From NCBI RefSeq assembly GCF_000238995.1, contig NC_016638.1, forward strand, positions 186,001-250,000: a DNA stretch of 64,000 nt, read 5' to 3'. Shown here piece by piece: positions 41,174 to 51,382 of the stretch. Under the pieces are notes generated by a model. That model was not told the origin of the DNA. It worked only from the letters and a program-made list of their open reading frames with translations, and searched no databases. Positions within the stretch are counted from its first letter, which is position 1. Every line of letters begins with the position of its first letter. The position numbers and the translations under genes were made by a program. The stretch comes from Mycoplasma haemocanis str. Illinois. GTDB lineage: Bacteria > Bacillota_I > Bacilli_A > Mycoplasmatales > Mycoplasmoidaceae.

Positions 41174-41847
41174 TGATAAAGGTAGTTGCTGGAGTATTGG
41201 GGGCGGGTGCTGTAGCTACGGGAGGAGCTTTAGTTTACAAAGGATTACTTAAATCTACCACTTCTTCCATCAAGGATTTATTAGCAACCAAGAATCCAGA
41301 GAAGAGATTGATTTCTAAATCTTTGGGAGGGTCTTCTTCAGAGTGGAAAGAGGCTTGAAAGTTATATTTAACAGCTTACAAGAATAATAATCAGAATCCC
41401 TTCTCTTTAACTACTGACAAACCATCTACTGATCCCGATGGAAATCAGGAAGCTCCTTCTGAATTCATAGATAAGTGTACATTTCTTGCTAGTGAGCGGG
41501 TTGCTGATGAGAAGGATAGTAGATATCAGAATGTTTTTAAATACTGTACTAGGGCTACATTAGTAAAAGATCTAATTTTCGAGAATTATCCTAATAGAAA
41601 AATACTTTCTAGCACCGGATCCGATGACTCTGAAGGTTGGAAGTCCGCATGATCTAGATATAAACAAAGAAATCCTTCTACGAAAGTTCAAGGTAATGAT
41701 GAGTGAAAGCTTTCCGAGTGAACTACCCATAATACCGATGATGCTCCTAATGGACTTAAGACCAAGTGTGTTGAAAAAGTTAAATTAGAAATGTTTGACA
41801 CCAACAACAAGGACTATAAAGATACTGTTGATTGGTGTACTAATTAG
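41173..41847 (+). CDS. Array 1 paralog 23 (B/A chimera)
   Basis: A 224-residue member: M-I-K-V-V-A-G-V-L-G-A-G, S-I-K-D-L-L-A-T-K-N-P-E-K-R-L and Q-N-P-F-S-L-T-T make a B front almost like paralog 19. Core Y-C-T-R-A-T-L-V-K-D-L-I-F-E-N-Y-P-N-R-K and tail D-W-C-T-N are of the paralog 1/8/16 kind. Confidence 0.8.
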
Positions 41848-41849
41848 AT

Positions 41850-42524
41850 ATGTCGCTTCCCGTAAAATTATCCATTGGAACGTTAGTGGGAGGAGTTACC
41901 GTTACTGGCGGAGCTCTTGTTTATAGGGAGGTCTATAAGACACCCTCTAAGAAGCCTATTTATGAATTAATTAAAACTCTTAATAGGGATAAGAGATTAA
42001 TTTCTAAGTCTGAAACTGGAAATTCCAAGGAGTGGCAGGCGGTATGGAAGTTGTATAAAGAGGAGTATCAGAATAAAGAAAGCAACCCCCTATCTATAAA
42101 TTCCGAACAATTAAAAAATTCCACTTCTAACCAGGATGCTCCCACTGAATTTATGAACAAGTGTGAATCCTTCTCTAGAGAGTTGGTTTTAGATGAGAAG
42201 AATGGTAGGTATCAAGATGTAATTAAGTATTGCACCAGAAATACTTTGGTACAGGATTTAGTTTCAGAATCTGGAAGAAAGTTAATTGATGAAACTAATG
42301 GTAATTGGAGTGAAAGTTGAAAGAGTTATAGAGCTGCTAACTCTGGAAAGGGAAATAATCAAGACACTTGACAATTAAGCGATTGAGAGTCTAAGAAAAA
42401 TGCCGATTCTACTATTTCAGATAATCTTAAAGTCAAGTGTAAGGAAAAGTTGGGAGAGGAGGCGGGAGTTAAATCTGTTCAGGATTTTCAAGATGTGGTG
42501 AATTGGTGTTCTGAATCTAGATAA
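41850..42524 (+). CDS. Array 1 paralog 24 (type B)
   Basis: A 224-residue member with M-S-L-P-V-K-L-S-I-G-T-L-V-G-G and N-R-D-K-R-L-I-S-K-S-E-T-G-N-S. Core Y-C-T-R-N-T-L-V-Q-D-L-V-S-E-S-G-R; end N-W-C-S-E-S-R. Unusually its first 156 codons use TGG only; UGA-Trp begins at 42318. Paralog 25 starts at the next base. Confidence 0.8.
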
Positions 42525-43220
42525 ATGTCTTCATCTTTATTAGCTAAAGTCACTTTAGGTGCGTTAGGTGCAGGAACTGCTACCACAGGAGTTATTTATT
42601 TCGGAAAAGGCTTTCTTGTTAGTGAGCATGTTAAGACAACTACTTCTATTAGAGAACTATTGAAGAGCGTGCATCCCTATAAGAGATTAATTTCAGAATC
42701 TTTAAAAGGTGATTCTACTGAATGGAAAGCAACTTGGCAGACTTACAGAGATAAATACAAGGATAAAGATAGTAATCCTTTTTCATTAGTAAACGAGACG
42801 GTGAAGTCTTCAGATGCTAATGCACCATCTGAGTTCATGAGTCAGTGTTCTTCCATATCTAAAGAACACGTAGTTGATGGTAATGATGCTAAGTATCAAG
42901 CAGTTCTAAATTATTGTACTAGAGATGCATTAATTAATGATTGGATAGCTGAAAGAAATTCCAATAAAGCATTGCTATCTGAAACTTCAGAAGAAGCAGG
43001 AAAGTGAAAGGAGTCTTGACAAAAGTACAAGAATGCTAATACTGATAAGGAACAAAGTAAGGATAAGTGGAATTTGAGTGATTGAGGATCTAAGCATTCG
43101 GATGCAGATGCTCCTGAGTCTTTCAAAAAGGAATGTAAAAAGAGGTATGAAGCTAAAACAGAGGCTTCCTCCGAAGATGACTATTTAAATGTGTTAAATT
43201 GGTGCACTAAGACTGTTTAA
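42525..43220 (+). CDS. Array 1 paralog 25 (mixed A/B)
   Basis: A 231-residue member. A-type front (M-S-S-S-L-L-A-K-V-T-L-G, I-Y-F-G-K-G), H-P-Y-K-R-L-I, then B-type first repeat (G-D-S-T-E-W, S-N-P-F-S-L). Core Y-C-T-R-D-A-L-I-N-D-W-I-A-E-R; A-type tail L-N-W-C-T-K-T-V. A second mosaic pattern beside the B/A chimeras. Confidence 0.8.
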
Positions 43221-43229
43221 TTTCTTGTT

Positions 43230-43904
43230 ATGTCTGTTTCCTTACCCGTTAAATTAGCACTTGGAACATTAGCCGGAGGGGCCACCGCTGTTGGGGGTGT
43301 TTTCGCTTATAAAGAAATTTCTAAACCTAGTGTTAAGGAGAAGAAGTCAATTGCCACCCTTATTAGCGACTTACGTAAGGATAAAAGATTGATGACTAAG
43401 AGTAATGGGGGTTCCGAAGATTATTGAAAGAAAGGGTGGAAAGATTATTTAGATTCTAAGAAAAATATCTGAAACTTATCGGAATGAAAGGATTCTTCCT
43501 CGGATTCGGATCCTGCCCCAACTGCCTTTATGGACAAGTGTGAGGCTCTTTCTAAGGAAGAAGTTGTTGATGAGAGTGATGAACGATATTCCGCTGTTTT
43601 CAATTATTGTACTCGAGACACTTTGGTTAGCGATTTAATAAGTGAAACTAGAGGAAAATCTTTACTAGTTAAAGATACTACCTCTCCCTCAAACGCCGAT
43701 TGATTAAAGACTTGAGGCAGTTATAAAACTAAGAACAATGGAGCTACAACGGATGAGTGAAATATAGGGGATTGAACTAACAATAAAAACCAAAACAATG
43801 TTCCTGCAGCCTTTATGGATAAATGTTTAGAGAAGTCTAAAATGAAAGCACATAGCTTTGATCAACCGGAGTATTTAAAGGTTTTGGAATATTGTACTAA
43901 GTAA
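43230..43904 (+). CDS. Array 1 paralog 26
   Basis: A 224-residue member: M-S-V-S-L-P-V-K-L-A-L-G-T-L-A-G-G, R-K-D-K-R-L-M. The short first repeat (K-K-N-I-W-N-L-S-E-W) is A-like. Core Y-C-T-R-D-T-L-V-S-D-L-I-S-E-T-R-G-K; end V-L-E-Y-C-T-K. TAATG overlap with paralog 27. Confidence 0.8.
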
Positions 43905-44569
43905 TGTGAAAGGTGGGAGCTGGAGTGGCTGGTTTGGGGGCTGTTGCGGCTACAGGTGGAACGTTTTTATATAGGGAATTTGCCAAACCGAAAACTCACT
44001 TAGTAAGGGATTTATTAGCAGCTAAGAATCCGGAAAAGAGGTTAATTGCTAATTCTACAGATGGATCTTCTGACGAATGGAAGAAGGCTTGACAGTTGTA
44101 TTCACAAGCTTACAAGGATAATGGCAAGAATCCTTTTTCCTTAGCTTTGGAAAAACCTTCTACAGTTGATGGAAATCAAAATGCTCCAGTTGAATTTATG
44201 AACAAGTGTGCATTTTTTCTTAATAAGGAAGTACTCGATGAAAAGGATGAGGATTATAGGAATGTTCTTCAGTACTGTACTAGAGATACCTTGGTTAGTG
44301 ATTTAATTACTGAGAATGGGAGATCGTTAATTGGAGAGTCTGAAGGTAAGGAGGCTTGACAGAAGACTTGAGATGATTACAAGGGTAAGTATTCTACTAA
44401 GAGCAACGGTCAAGATCATTGGACATTAAATGGATGAGATAGCCAGAAGAGTCAAGCAGATGCCCCCCAAGTTTTCAAACAAGAATGCACTAAGAGGTCT
44501 AAATCTAAGGCTCATACATTAGATAATAAGGATTATCAAGACGTTCTACATTGGTGTACTAAAAGCTAG
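43904..44569 (+). CDS. Array 1 paralog 27 (type B), last of the array
   Basis: A 221-residue member, M-W-K-V-G-A-G-V-A-G-L-G with UGA as the second codon. T-H-L-V-R-D-L-L-A-A-K-N-P-E-K-R-L; K-N-P-F-S-L-A-L. Core Y-C-T-R-D-T-L-V-S-D-L-I-T-E-N-G-R; end H-W-C-T-K-S. Three bases before array-flanking protein 2. Confidence 0.8.
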
Positions 44570-44572
44570 GAA

Positions 44573-45607
44573 TTGGACTCTGTAAGACATTTAGCAAAGT
44601 CTTTAGGTAGGTCTAAGTTTGTATCTTTGGGGAATATCCCCATAACTATTGCTGTAGTTAAAGATTTTTCCATTCCTAAATATAGGAGATATCAGGATGA
44701 TTTAGTAGATGAGGAGTTATCAAATTTAGCTGTAGAGTATTTAGTAAAGGCTCATATAAGAAAGGATTTTCTTCACTCTATAATTTCCCATTCTCTTAAA
44801 GATGGGTGGCATGGGAAAACTACTTCTGTAATAAGGGATCTGAGGGATAGCTTTTATCTGAATATAGATATATGTAATGGTATCGATCACGAATCAGTAC
44901 GTTCCATACTGTTTTTACTTCACTTTAGAGGTGTATCTTGAGATGAATTTAAATCTCCATCGTTCCTCAATGCTTTAACGAGGAGGTTATCGCTTATAGA
45001 TTCAATTCCACAACATGTGGTTGAGGATATTGGGAGTAGGGCTAAATTCTGCTTGCGATACTTATTATCTTTTGAAGGAAAGGAAATAGTAGAGGATTTT
45101 AAGTTTAGAGAGTTGGGATTTATTCCGGCAGGGGAGATAGACTTAGTAACTTCTAACTCAGTTATAGATATTAGAGTCTTGGAATCGGAACCTAACTTGT
45201 TTGACTGAATTCATGTTATTACTTATTATCTCTTAGGTAGAATAGACTCTCCTTTCTATGAGAAGAAGGGAGTCTATTTCTCCTCCATAAAGAGTTTGAA
45301 AATTATTAATCCTAGCAAAGGCCTAGTTTATACGTTGAGAGTAGAGGATTTACTCTCTAAAAAAGATTTAATCCTTTCCATTTCTAGAGAGTTAATATTC
45401 AGACGGAAGATCGCTGATCAGGCAATCATTCTTAAATATTTAGATGATATATATGGAAAGGTATTTCACGGATATCTATTGAAATTCGGGGGAGATGTTC
45501 TTCTATCGAAGTACGCCACCTTTCAAAGACTGGAGGACTTTTTTACTCAAGATGAATTTCAATTTTTAGAAGACTGCTTCCTACACTTCCTTAAGAATAT
45601 ATCTTAG
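44573..45607 (+). CDS. Array-flanking protein 2, possible PD-(D/E)XK-like
   Basis: A 344-residue paralog of the gene at 25451, TTG start. G-E-I-D-L-V-T-S-N-S-V-I-D-I-R lies at about residues 187-201, followed by D-W-I-H-V-I-T-Y-Y-L-L-G-R-I and the shared I-I-N-P-S-K-G and D-F-F-T-Q-D-E-F segments. The D...V-I-D-I-R pattern resembles a PD-(D/E)XK core with Arg replacing Lys, so catalysis is doubtful. It has no C-terminal membrane helix, unlike its paralog. UGA at 44939 and 45206 is Trp. It sits exactly between array 1 and array 2, 3 bp after one member and directly before the next. Confidence 0.65.
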
Positions 45608-46243
45608 ATGACTCTGGCAGCTAAAGGAGCTTTGAGCTTTGTGTCTTCTGCATTGGTGTCTGGTACATTTACTTCTGCCGTTCGTCCTGCAGGTCCGAAA
45701 ACCATATTTAAGTTGATCCGGGAAACAAGGCCCGACAGAAGAATGTTGTTTGATGGTTATAACAAAGTTTTCGATGGTTCTTCTGACCATTGAAAATTCG
45801 TGTGAAAGAAGTATAGAAACGACTTTCCTGCAGGAGTTTCAAATCCTTTTTCTTTAACGCAACTTACGGGTGATAATGCACCGAAGGAATTTAGGGATAC
45901 ATGTAGGAAGTTATTTTTTAATGAATCGGCCTCCAGCACAGATGATGAGAAATACAATTGGGCCGTTGAATACTGCACTAGATCGACTTTAGTATCTGAT
46001 TGAATATGAGAATCGGGTCATGAGATAGTTCCTAAGGATAATAACACGGATGAGTGAAAGAAACTATGAGCAAAGTACAAGGATAGCAATGTATGAAATA
46101 TTAGTGATAGCAGTAGCAATGGAGAAGCTCCAGAAGGATTTAAGAAGAAATGCGAAGAAGAAGCTAATAAGACTTCAGGAAATAAGAGAGATGTCTCTGT
46201 AAATAGAGTGTTTAAATATTGTTCTAAAAAGAGAGTTAATTAG
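45608..46243 (+). CDS. Array 2 paralog 28 (type G)
   Basis: A 211-residue member of a new subtype: M-T-L-A-A-K-G-A-L-S-F-V-S-S-A-L-V-S-G, S-A-V-R-P-A-G-P-K-T and R-P-D-R-R-M-L-F-D-G-Y. Core Y-C-T-R-S-T-L-V-S-D-W-I-W-E-S-G; end V-F-K-Y-C-S-K-K-R-V-N. It starts immediately after array-flanking protein 2. Confidence 0.8.
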
Positions 46244-46472
46244 AACATCGTTTTCTGAAGTAGGGATAGAGATTTACTAGCTTCGTGAATAGCTAAGCTT
46301 CCACGGGAGAGTAAGTGGGTTTTAATCTTATTTTCATTCAAGAATTACCAAAGGAGTTATATAGTAAATGAAAAGGATTTCCAAATCCATAGAGATATTT
46401 AAAGCTCTTTACTTAAGATAAATTTCTAATTTCTAATTTCTATTATTAAAAGGTGTTTCCTCCATTTTCTAT
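46244..46472. other. 229-bp intergenic region with a 7-bp triplicate
   Basis: AT-rich spacer with no ORF, the first real gap in the array. Three copies of aatttct occur at 46421-46441, about 30 bp before the next start codon. Possible promoter DNA; no clear -35/-10 pair chosen. Confidence 0.5.
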
Positions 46473-47093
46473 ATGAATTTAGCAGCTAAAGGAGCTTTAG
46501 GCTTTGCATCTTCTGCACTAGTTTCAGGAGTATTTACTTCTTCAGTTCGTCCTTCCGGACCAAGAACTATATCTAGGTGAATTCAAGATAGAAGGCCTGA
46601 TAGACGATTGTTATTTGATGGTTACCATAAAGATTTTAGTGGCGCAACTCCCGTTTGACAATTCGTATGAAAGAAGTACACTAACGATTTTTCTTCGGGA
46701 AATTCTAATCCTTTTCGCTTAACAAACATGAGTGGAGAGAATGCCTCCCAAGAATTTAGAAATATGTGTAAGAAGTTATTTCGTGAATCTGTTTCAAGTA
46801 CGGATGATGAGAAGTATATTTATGCTGTGGAATACTGTACTAGACCTACTTTAGTATTGGATTTAATATGAGATCAAGGATATGAGATAGCGTCTGATTC
46901 TGATTGGAATAATCTATGGAAAGAGTACAAGAATAATAATTTTTGAAACATTACAAGCGCAACAAGCGATGATAATGCTCCAGAAAAATTTAAGACAAAA
47001 TGTAAAGCAGAAAGTGAAAAGGCTCAGGGGAATAAGAAGGATGCTTCTGTAGCTAAAGTTATTAAATACTGTTCTAAAAAGAGGGCTGGTTAA
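46473..47093 (+). CDS. Array 2 paralog 29 (type G)
   Basis: A 206-residue sibling of paralog 28: M-N-L-A-A-K-G-A-L-G-F-A-S-S-A-L-V-S-G, R-P-D-R-R-L-L-F-D-G-Y. Core Y-C-T-R-P-T-L-V-L-D-L-I-W-D-Q-G; end I-K-Y-C-S-K-K-R-A-G. Its TAA (47091-47093) overlaps the stop codon of the convergent paralog 30. Confidence 0.8.
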
Positions 47094-47731
47094 TTGGTAT
47101 TATTAGCAATAGTACATCATTTCTTTATAGATTCATAGGAGTAATCTGCGTCATTAACAGGTTTTGCAGAAACTTCATGACATCCATTTTTGATCTTATC
47201 TAAGTTACCACTAGTTCCTTTATCATCAGTTGACTTTATATCAATTCCTTTAATTTTCATATTATCTGCAATTACCTTATAAGCATCAAACCTATTATTT
47301 CATTCATCGTCCTTTCCAGTCTTAGATAGTAATCCCACACCATCTTCTTTAAATCTATCAGTCATTACCTTATCTCTTGAGCAATACTTAACTGCTTCCC
47401 CATAAGTAGGATCCTCCACTCCAGAGACTTTCTTACTTGAGATATTGGAACATTTATTTTTGAAGGATTGAGGAATGGAAGATGGATCAGTCTTACTTTT
47501 TCATTCCGGAATATTTCATTCATTAGCTTCTGAAGCAAGATATTCTTTTCATTTATTATCTCAATGTACCGATTCATCTTCAGAGATAAGCACTTTATAC
47601 TCTCGATTTAGTAAGTTAGAAATACTGTAGTTTTTTTGAGTTCTAAATATCTTGTCTTTATTAAGAGCCAACCCTGTGGCAGCAGCCCCTGTTGCGCCTA
47701 CTCCCCCCAAGATTAGTCAACCCTTATTCAT
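47090..47731 (-). CDS. Array 2 paralog 30 (inverted)
   Basis: A 213-residue family member on the minus strand. M-N-K-G-W-L-I-L-G-G-V-G-A-T-G-A-A-A-T-G forms the hydrophobic start. W-N-I-P-E-W, C-S-N-I-S-S-K-K-V and core Y-C-S-R-D-K-V-M-T-D-R-F-K-E-D-G-V follow, ending K-K-W-C-T-I-A-N-N-T-N. The Y-C-x-R motif is weakly kept. Its ATG overlaps the stop of paralog 31 (TAATG). Confidence 0.75.
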
Positions 47732-48372
47732 TATTTCTTTTTAGCGCACCACCTTTTAGTATTGGAGTAAGAAACTTCATCTATTGCTTTAGCCACTGAA
47801 CTCTGACAAGCATTTTTAAATTTAGTTAAATGTGAATTATTACTATGTATTTCAGATTGACCTATATCTATACCTGCCACTTTTTCTTCTGGTTTGGCAT
47901 TCTTATAAGCTTGGAAATTTGCAGTTCATAAGGAATTATTGGAGTCATCAACTTTTAAAAATTCATATCCTTCTTTCTCCAGCTTATCGGTAACAGTTGT
48001 TTTTCTCATACACATTTCTTTAAATTCCTTAAAGAGTGGATCTTCCTCCCCACTTACTTCAAGAGATAGTCTCTTATTACACTCATTTTTAAAAGGATCT
48101 CCTATGGAAGAACTATCCCCCACTCAATCTGTCAATTTCCAAGTATCTTCGCCCTTCTTTTTGCCTTTATTTTTAGATTGATAATTTTTTCAAGCTTCTG
48201 CCCATTTGGCATCCTCCCCCTTAAGAAGAGTGAATATTTCTTGTTTCCTTAATATATCGTTGATTGATACTTTCTTTGTCTTGAAAGGCTTAAGAAGATA
48301 AATACCTGTACCTATTACTCCAACTCCACCAACAGATAATAAAGAAACAACCCCTTTAGTAATGGCTGACAT
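47731..48372 (-). CDS. Array 2 paralog 31 (inverted)
   Basis: A 213-residue minus-strand member: M-S-A-I-T-K-G-V-V-S-L-L-S-V-G-G-V-G, T-W-K-L-T-D-W, F-K-N-E-C. The core has drifted to E-M-C-M-R-K-T-T-V-T-D-K-L-E-K-E-G; end R-W-C-A-K-K-K. It is divergent from paralog 32 with a 60-bp gap carrying promoter-like sequence. Confidence 0.75.
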
Positions 48373-48391
48373 ATAAAAAGTAGTAAGCAGC

Positions 48392-48419
48392 TTGACAAGT
48401 TATTTATTTTCTTTATTAT
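48392..48419 (+). promoter_or_regulatory. Sigma-70-like promoter before paralog 32
   Basis: Perfect TTGACA at 48392-48397, a 16-base spacer, TATTAT at 48414-48419, then ATG 14 bases later. It lies in the divergent gap, one of few places in the array with room for a promoter. Confidence 0.5.
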
Positions 48420-48432
48420 TAGGTTAAGTTTT

Positions 48433-49074
48433 ATGAATTTTGTATCTAAAGCTGTTGCTGGGGTCGGACTGACGGGATCTTTTGCAGGAGGCGGATATTT
48501 AATTTATATCTATAACAATAAAACAACCTTGGAAGACAGACTGTTAAAGGATAAATTTAAAATCCTTCCTTTAAAGGCCGGAAAGGAGAATAATGAAGGT
48601 TGATCGGCTGTTCTCACTGAATATAAGAAGGACACAATTCCTTCTCAATATAAGTTCTCCATTCCTCTAGATGCCACTTCTGATGACGCTAATATAGAGA
48701 AGCTAAAAACGGAATGTTCCAAAGTTCTTTCCGGGAAGTATTCTGATTCTTCTTATTCCAAAGCCAAAAGATGGTGCGTAGTTGTTAGAAGTTTGAAGGA
48801 AAGGTTGGAAGATACAGGATTTAGGGTTCTTGATAATTCAGAAGGCTCCAATAATGATGATAGTGAGTGGATAAAAAAAGAGTCTGTTTATAGGGATGGA
48901 GATCTTTCTGGAATAGAGAATGATTTAACGACTGCTGCGGGAGATAAATCTAAGAGAAAAGTTGCTATTAAGAAAGGGTGTAAGAGTCTATTAGAGGGGG
49001 ATTCAAAGACTTTCAGTGATGGCTTTGATGACAAGTACTCTAAAGCCGAGAAACTCTGTGCAATTAGGAAATAA
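48433..49074 (+). CDS. Array 2 paralog 32 (divergent member)
   Basis: A 213-residue protein with M-N-F-V-S-K-A-V-A-G-V-G-L-T-G-S-F-A-G-G and a Tyr-rich end to the helix. The W repeats are poorly kept; the mid-protein R-W-C-V-V-V-R-S-L-K-E-R-L-E-D-T-G-F stands where Y-C-T-R-D-T-L-V should be, and the end is L-C-A-I-R-K. Same length and Cys layout as the family, but at the edge of recognition. It overlaps a convergent membrane gene by 11 bp. Confidence 0.7.
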
Positions 49075-49573
49075 GGTTGATTTTCCTTAGTTGTATACTT
49101 TTTCAATAAAAGAATCCCTTTATACCAAAGGATACCATTCCTAAGAAGGGAAGGATTGTTGCTTTGAATATGATTCGGGTAATGATGGAAGATAAAGAGG
49201 CTATTAGCACAATTCGTAATTCATTTAATTTCACTATATCTCCATCTATCATAGATATGTTAATAACTCTATTTATGGCGAAAGCAGTCATTACTTGTTT
49301 GTAAATATCAATCACATTTACTACTGAAAATAAGATAAGCAACAGCATCAATATTGCCATAGAGATAGAGATACCCTCCGCTTTAAAATCTGAGGGATCC
49401 AGAGAGATTGATTGTTGTTTAACTATTATTAGGGCAAATAGGAATACCTCTAGGAATTGAGTTATTGAGGATAGTTTTCAAAAGTCAATTAGATCCTTTA
49501 TACGATTAGAGAGATTATTAAAGAAGAAGTCTTGATTTATTGCCTCTTTGACTGTCTGAAATTGTCTTTCCAT
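49064..49573 (-). CDS. Small membrane protein, family M, copy 1
   Basis: A 169-residue protein with about four hydrophobic segments. Its N-terminus is charged, then comes F-L-E-V-F-L-F-A-L-I-I-V, then M-A-I-L-M-L-L-L-I-L-F-S-V-V-N-V. The shared motif of this family is I-D-I-Y-K-Q-V-M-T-A-F-A-I-N-R-V (compare I-I-T-T-F-L-C-I-G-R and V-I-T-T-F-L-C-I-N-R). It is the last gene of a three-gene minus-strand operon. No known family recognised. Confidence 0.65.
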
Positions 49574-49576
49574 TTC

Positions 49577-50080
49577 TTAAGGAATTATTTCTTTACAAGT
49601 CTTGTAGTAGCAGAACTTTAAAGCTAGTGGAATTAAGTATCCGGCAATTGAACAACCAATTAAGCTGCAAATAATAGTTGAAGAAGCTACCCCTATTAGG
49701 GAAGCTTTACACTCACTTAATAGACATTTTGCTTTGATATCGGGATATTGGTTTAATGCTCTATTTATGCATAGAAAGGTAGTTATTACTTTTACTATTC
49801 CCATTACCAATATAACAATGGATGCTATTGCTCACACTATCACCAATATCAATAATAGTGCCCTTAGTACATCTGATGCTGGTGAGACGTTACTCGATGA
49901 TCGAGTTTCTAGTAATCGATATAGGAATAAAAGAAACCCAATATTTCCAATAATTTCAAATACTAAAGACTTCTTTCAAAAAGCAATTAAGTTCCTAGAA
50001 CGACTTATAAATTCAACTCAAGGATCATCTATTGTCCTTTCTACTCTTACGTAAGTTACCGATTCTGAATTTAATTTCAA
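49577..50080 (-). CDS. Small membrane protein, family M, copy 2
   Basis: A 167-residue multi-helix protein. TTG at 50080 is the only plausible start after the last stop and overlaps the upstream gene's end by 10 bp. V-K-V-I-T-T-F-L-C-I-N-R-A-L near the middle is the family motif; the end is C-Y-Y-K-T-C-K-E-I-I-P. UGA-Trp occurs at three sites. Three bases separate its stop from the next ATG. Confidence 0.6.
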
Positions 50081-50631
50081 CTTACAAACTCACTATTAGT
50101 GATCTTCTTGTAATTTCTATAGAAAAGATACTTCAATATTCAATTAGCAATAAATCCAATTGCATTAATGCCTGGAATTGCATAGACAACTATAGATGCC
50201 ATCATAAGTCCCAAGATATTACTTCCTTCTTTAAGGGACGTCTTAGTCTTTGCATCATCTATTAATTCTACGGTTCTTCCTATGCACAAGAAAGTAGTGA
50301 TTATTCTATATATGGAAACAACTCCCATTACCAATAGTGAAAGTAATGTAATAACTATAACTATGACCAATATAACTAGCATTGAAGATGGATCTCCACT
50401 TCCTTGACTTAACATATAAGCTCCTAGTCCTCCAACAGCTATGGCTGCTATCACGGAAACTTTGAGAATTATGTGGAGTATTAAAAGCTTTTTTCAAATG
50501 GAAAGGAGGGCTTTAGATTTGACTAAGTATTCTTCTAAATGCGAACGAGATGTGCCTTGATTACTTCCAACTAGCCTCCTTCTTGCCTTAACTTCTGTAG
50601 TAGTTTTAGGACTTAATTTTGATGATTCCAA
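50071..50631 (-). CDS. Small membrane protein, family M, copy 3
   Basis: A 186-residue protein with TTG start and a long basic N-terminus (K-A-R-R-R-L-V), then about four helices. Y-R-I-I-T-T-F-L-C-I-G-R-T-V is the family motif, and L-K-Y-L-F-Y-R-N-Y-K-K-I lies near the end, comparable to F-C-Y-Y-K-T and F-V-F-Y-K-R in siblings. First gene of the operon, divergent from paralog 33 across a 65-bp AT-rich gap. Confidence 0.6.
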
Positions 50632-50696
50632 TAAATAAAAAATTGATTTTATCAGGAGTTGAACGCTAATTTTTATGGTTACTTTTTTGAATAAAC

Positions 50697-51380
50697 ATGA
50701 CCGTTGCAGCTAAGGTAGTGTCGACATCGGTCGCTGTGGGTGCCACTTCAGTCGGAGGAGTTTACTTGGGTACTGAATTATTTAGAAATAGAAAGACCAT
50801 AGTAGATTTAATTAGAGAGAAGAATCCAAGTAAGAGATTAATTAGTTTTTCCTCTGTATCTTATGATGCATGAAAGAAAGCATATAAGGTCTATAAAGAG
50901 GAAAATAAGGAGCGGGAAAAAGGTCAAGACTCTTGGAAGTTAAATGGTTGATCTAAGCACAGTGGTGATGTTCAAGAAACTGATGCTACCGAAGAATTCA
51001 TAAATAAGTGTAAATCTAACTCTAATTTAGAGGCTTCCAAGAATAACGATTTCCTTTATCAACAAGTTCTTAAGTATTGCACAAGAGCTACTTTAGTAAG
51101 TGATTTAATTGTTGAAAATAATAAAGGTAGGAAGTTATTGAAATCATCTAGTTCCGGTGATGATTCCGATTGGAAAAAGGTCTGAAATGTTTATAAACAA
51201 CAAAATATCAACAAAGCTAGCGATACTTGATCTTTAACAGATTGGAGCAATAAGAAGAGTGGAGACGAATTGCCTTCAAATTACAAAACTACATGTGATA
51301 CCAAGTTCGCAGAAGAGGTATTCCGGACAGATGATGAGAAATACCTTAATGTCTTGAATTGATGTACCATACCTGTTTAG
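50697..51380 (+). CDS. Array 2 paralog 33 (type C)
   Basis: A 227-residue member that resumes the plus-strand array. M-T-V-A-A-K-V-V-S-T-S-V-A-V-G-A-T-S-V-G-G, Y-L-G-T-E-L-F, N-P-S-K-R-L-I. Core Y-C-T-R-A-T-L-V-S-D-L-I-V-E-N-N-K-G-R; end N-W-C-T-I-P-V. Its C-half is close to paralog 40. Confidence 0.8.
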
Positions 51381-51382
51381 CT

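Larger units (their letters stand above)
26531..44569 (+). repeat. Array 1: 27 tandem paralogous loci, types A and B
   Basis: Twenty-seven head-to-tail loci of one family occupy 18 kb with junctions of 0-10 bp or TAATG overlaps, except around the two half-length members. Type A opens like M-S-S-L-L-T-K-x-x-L-G and reads I-Y-F/L-G-K-D-L; type B opens like M-x-K-L-x-A-G-L-L-G-A-G and reads H-S-I-K-D-L-L-A-x-K-N-P-E-K-R-L. From the first to the thirteenth locus A and B alternate. Gene-junction sequences are themselves repeated, as expected if an A-B pair was the duplicated unit. Confidence 0.9.
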
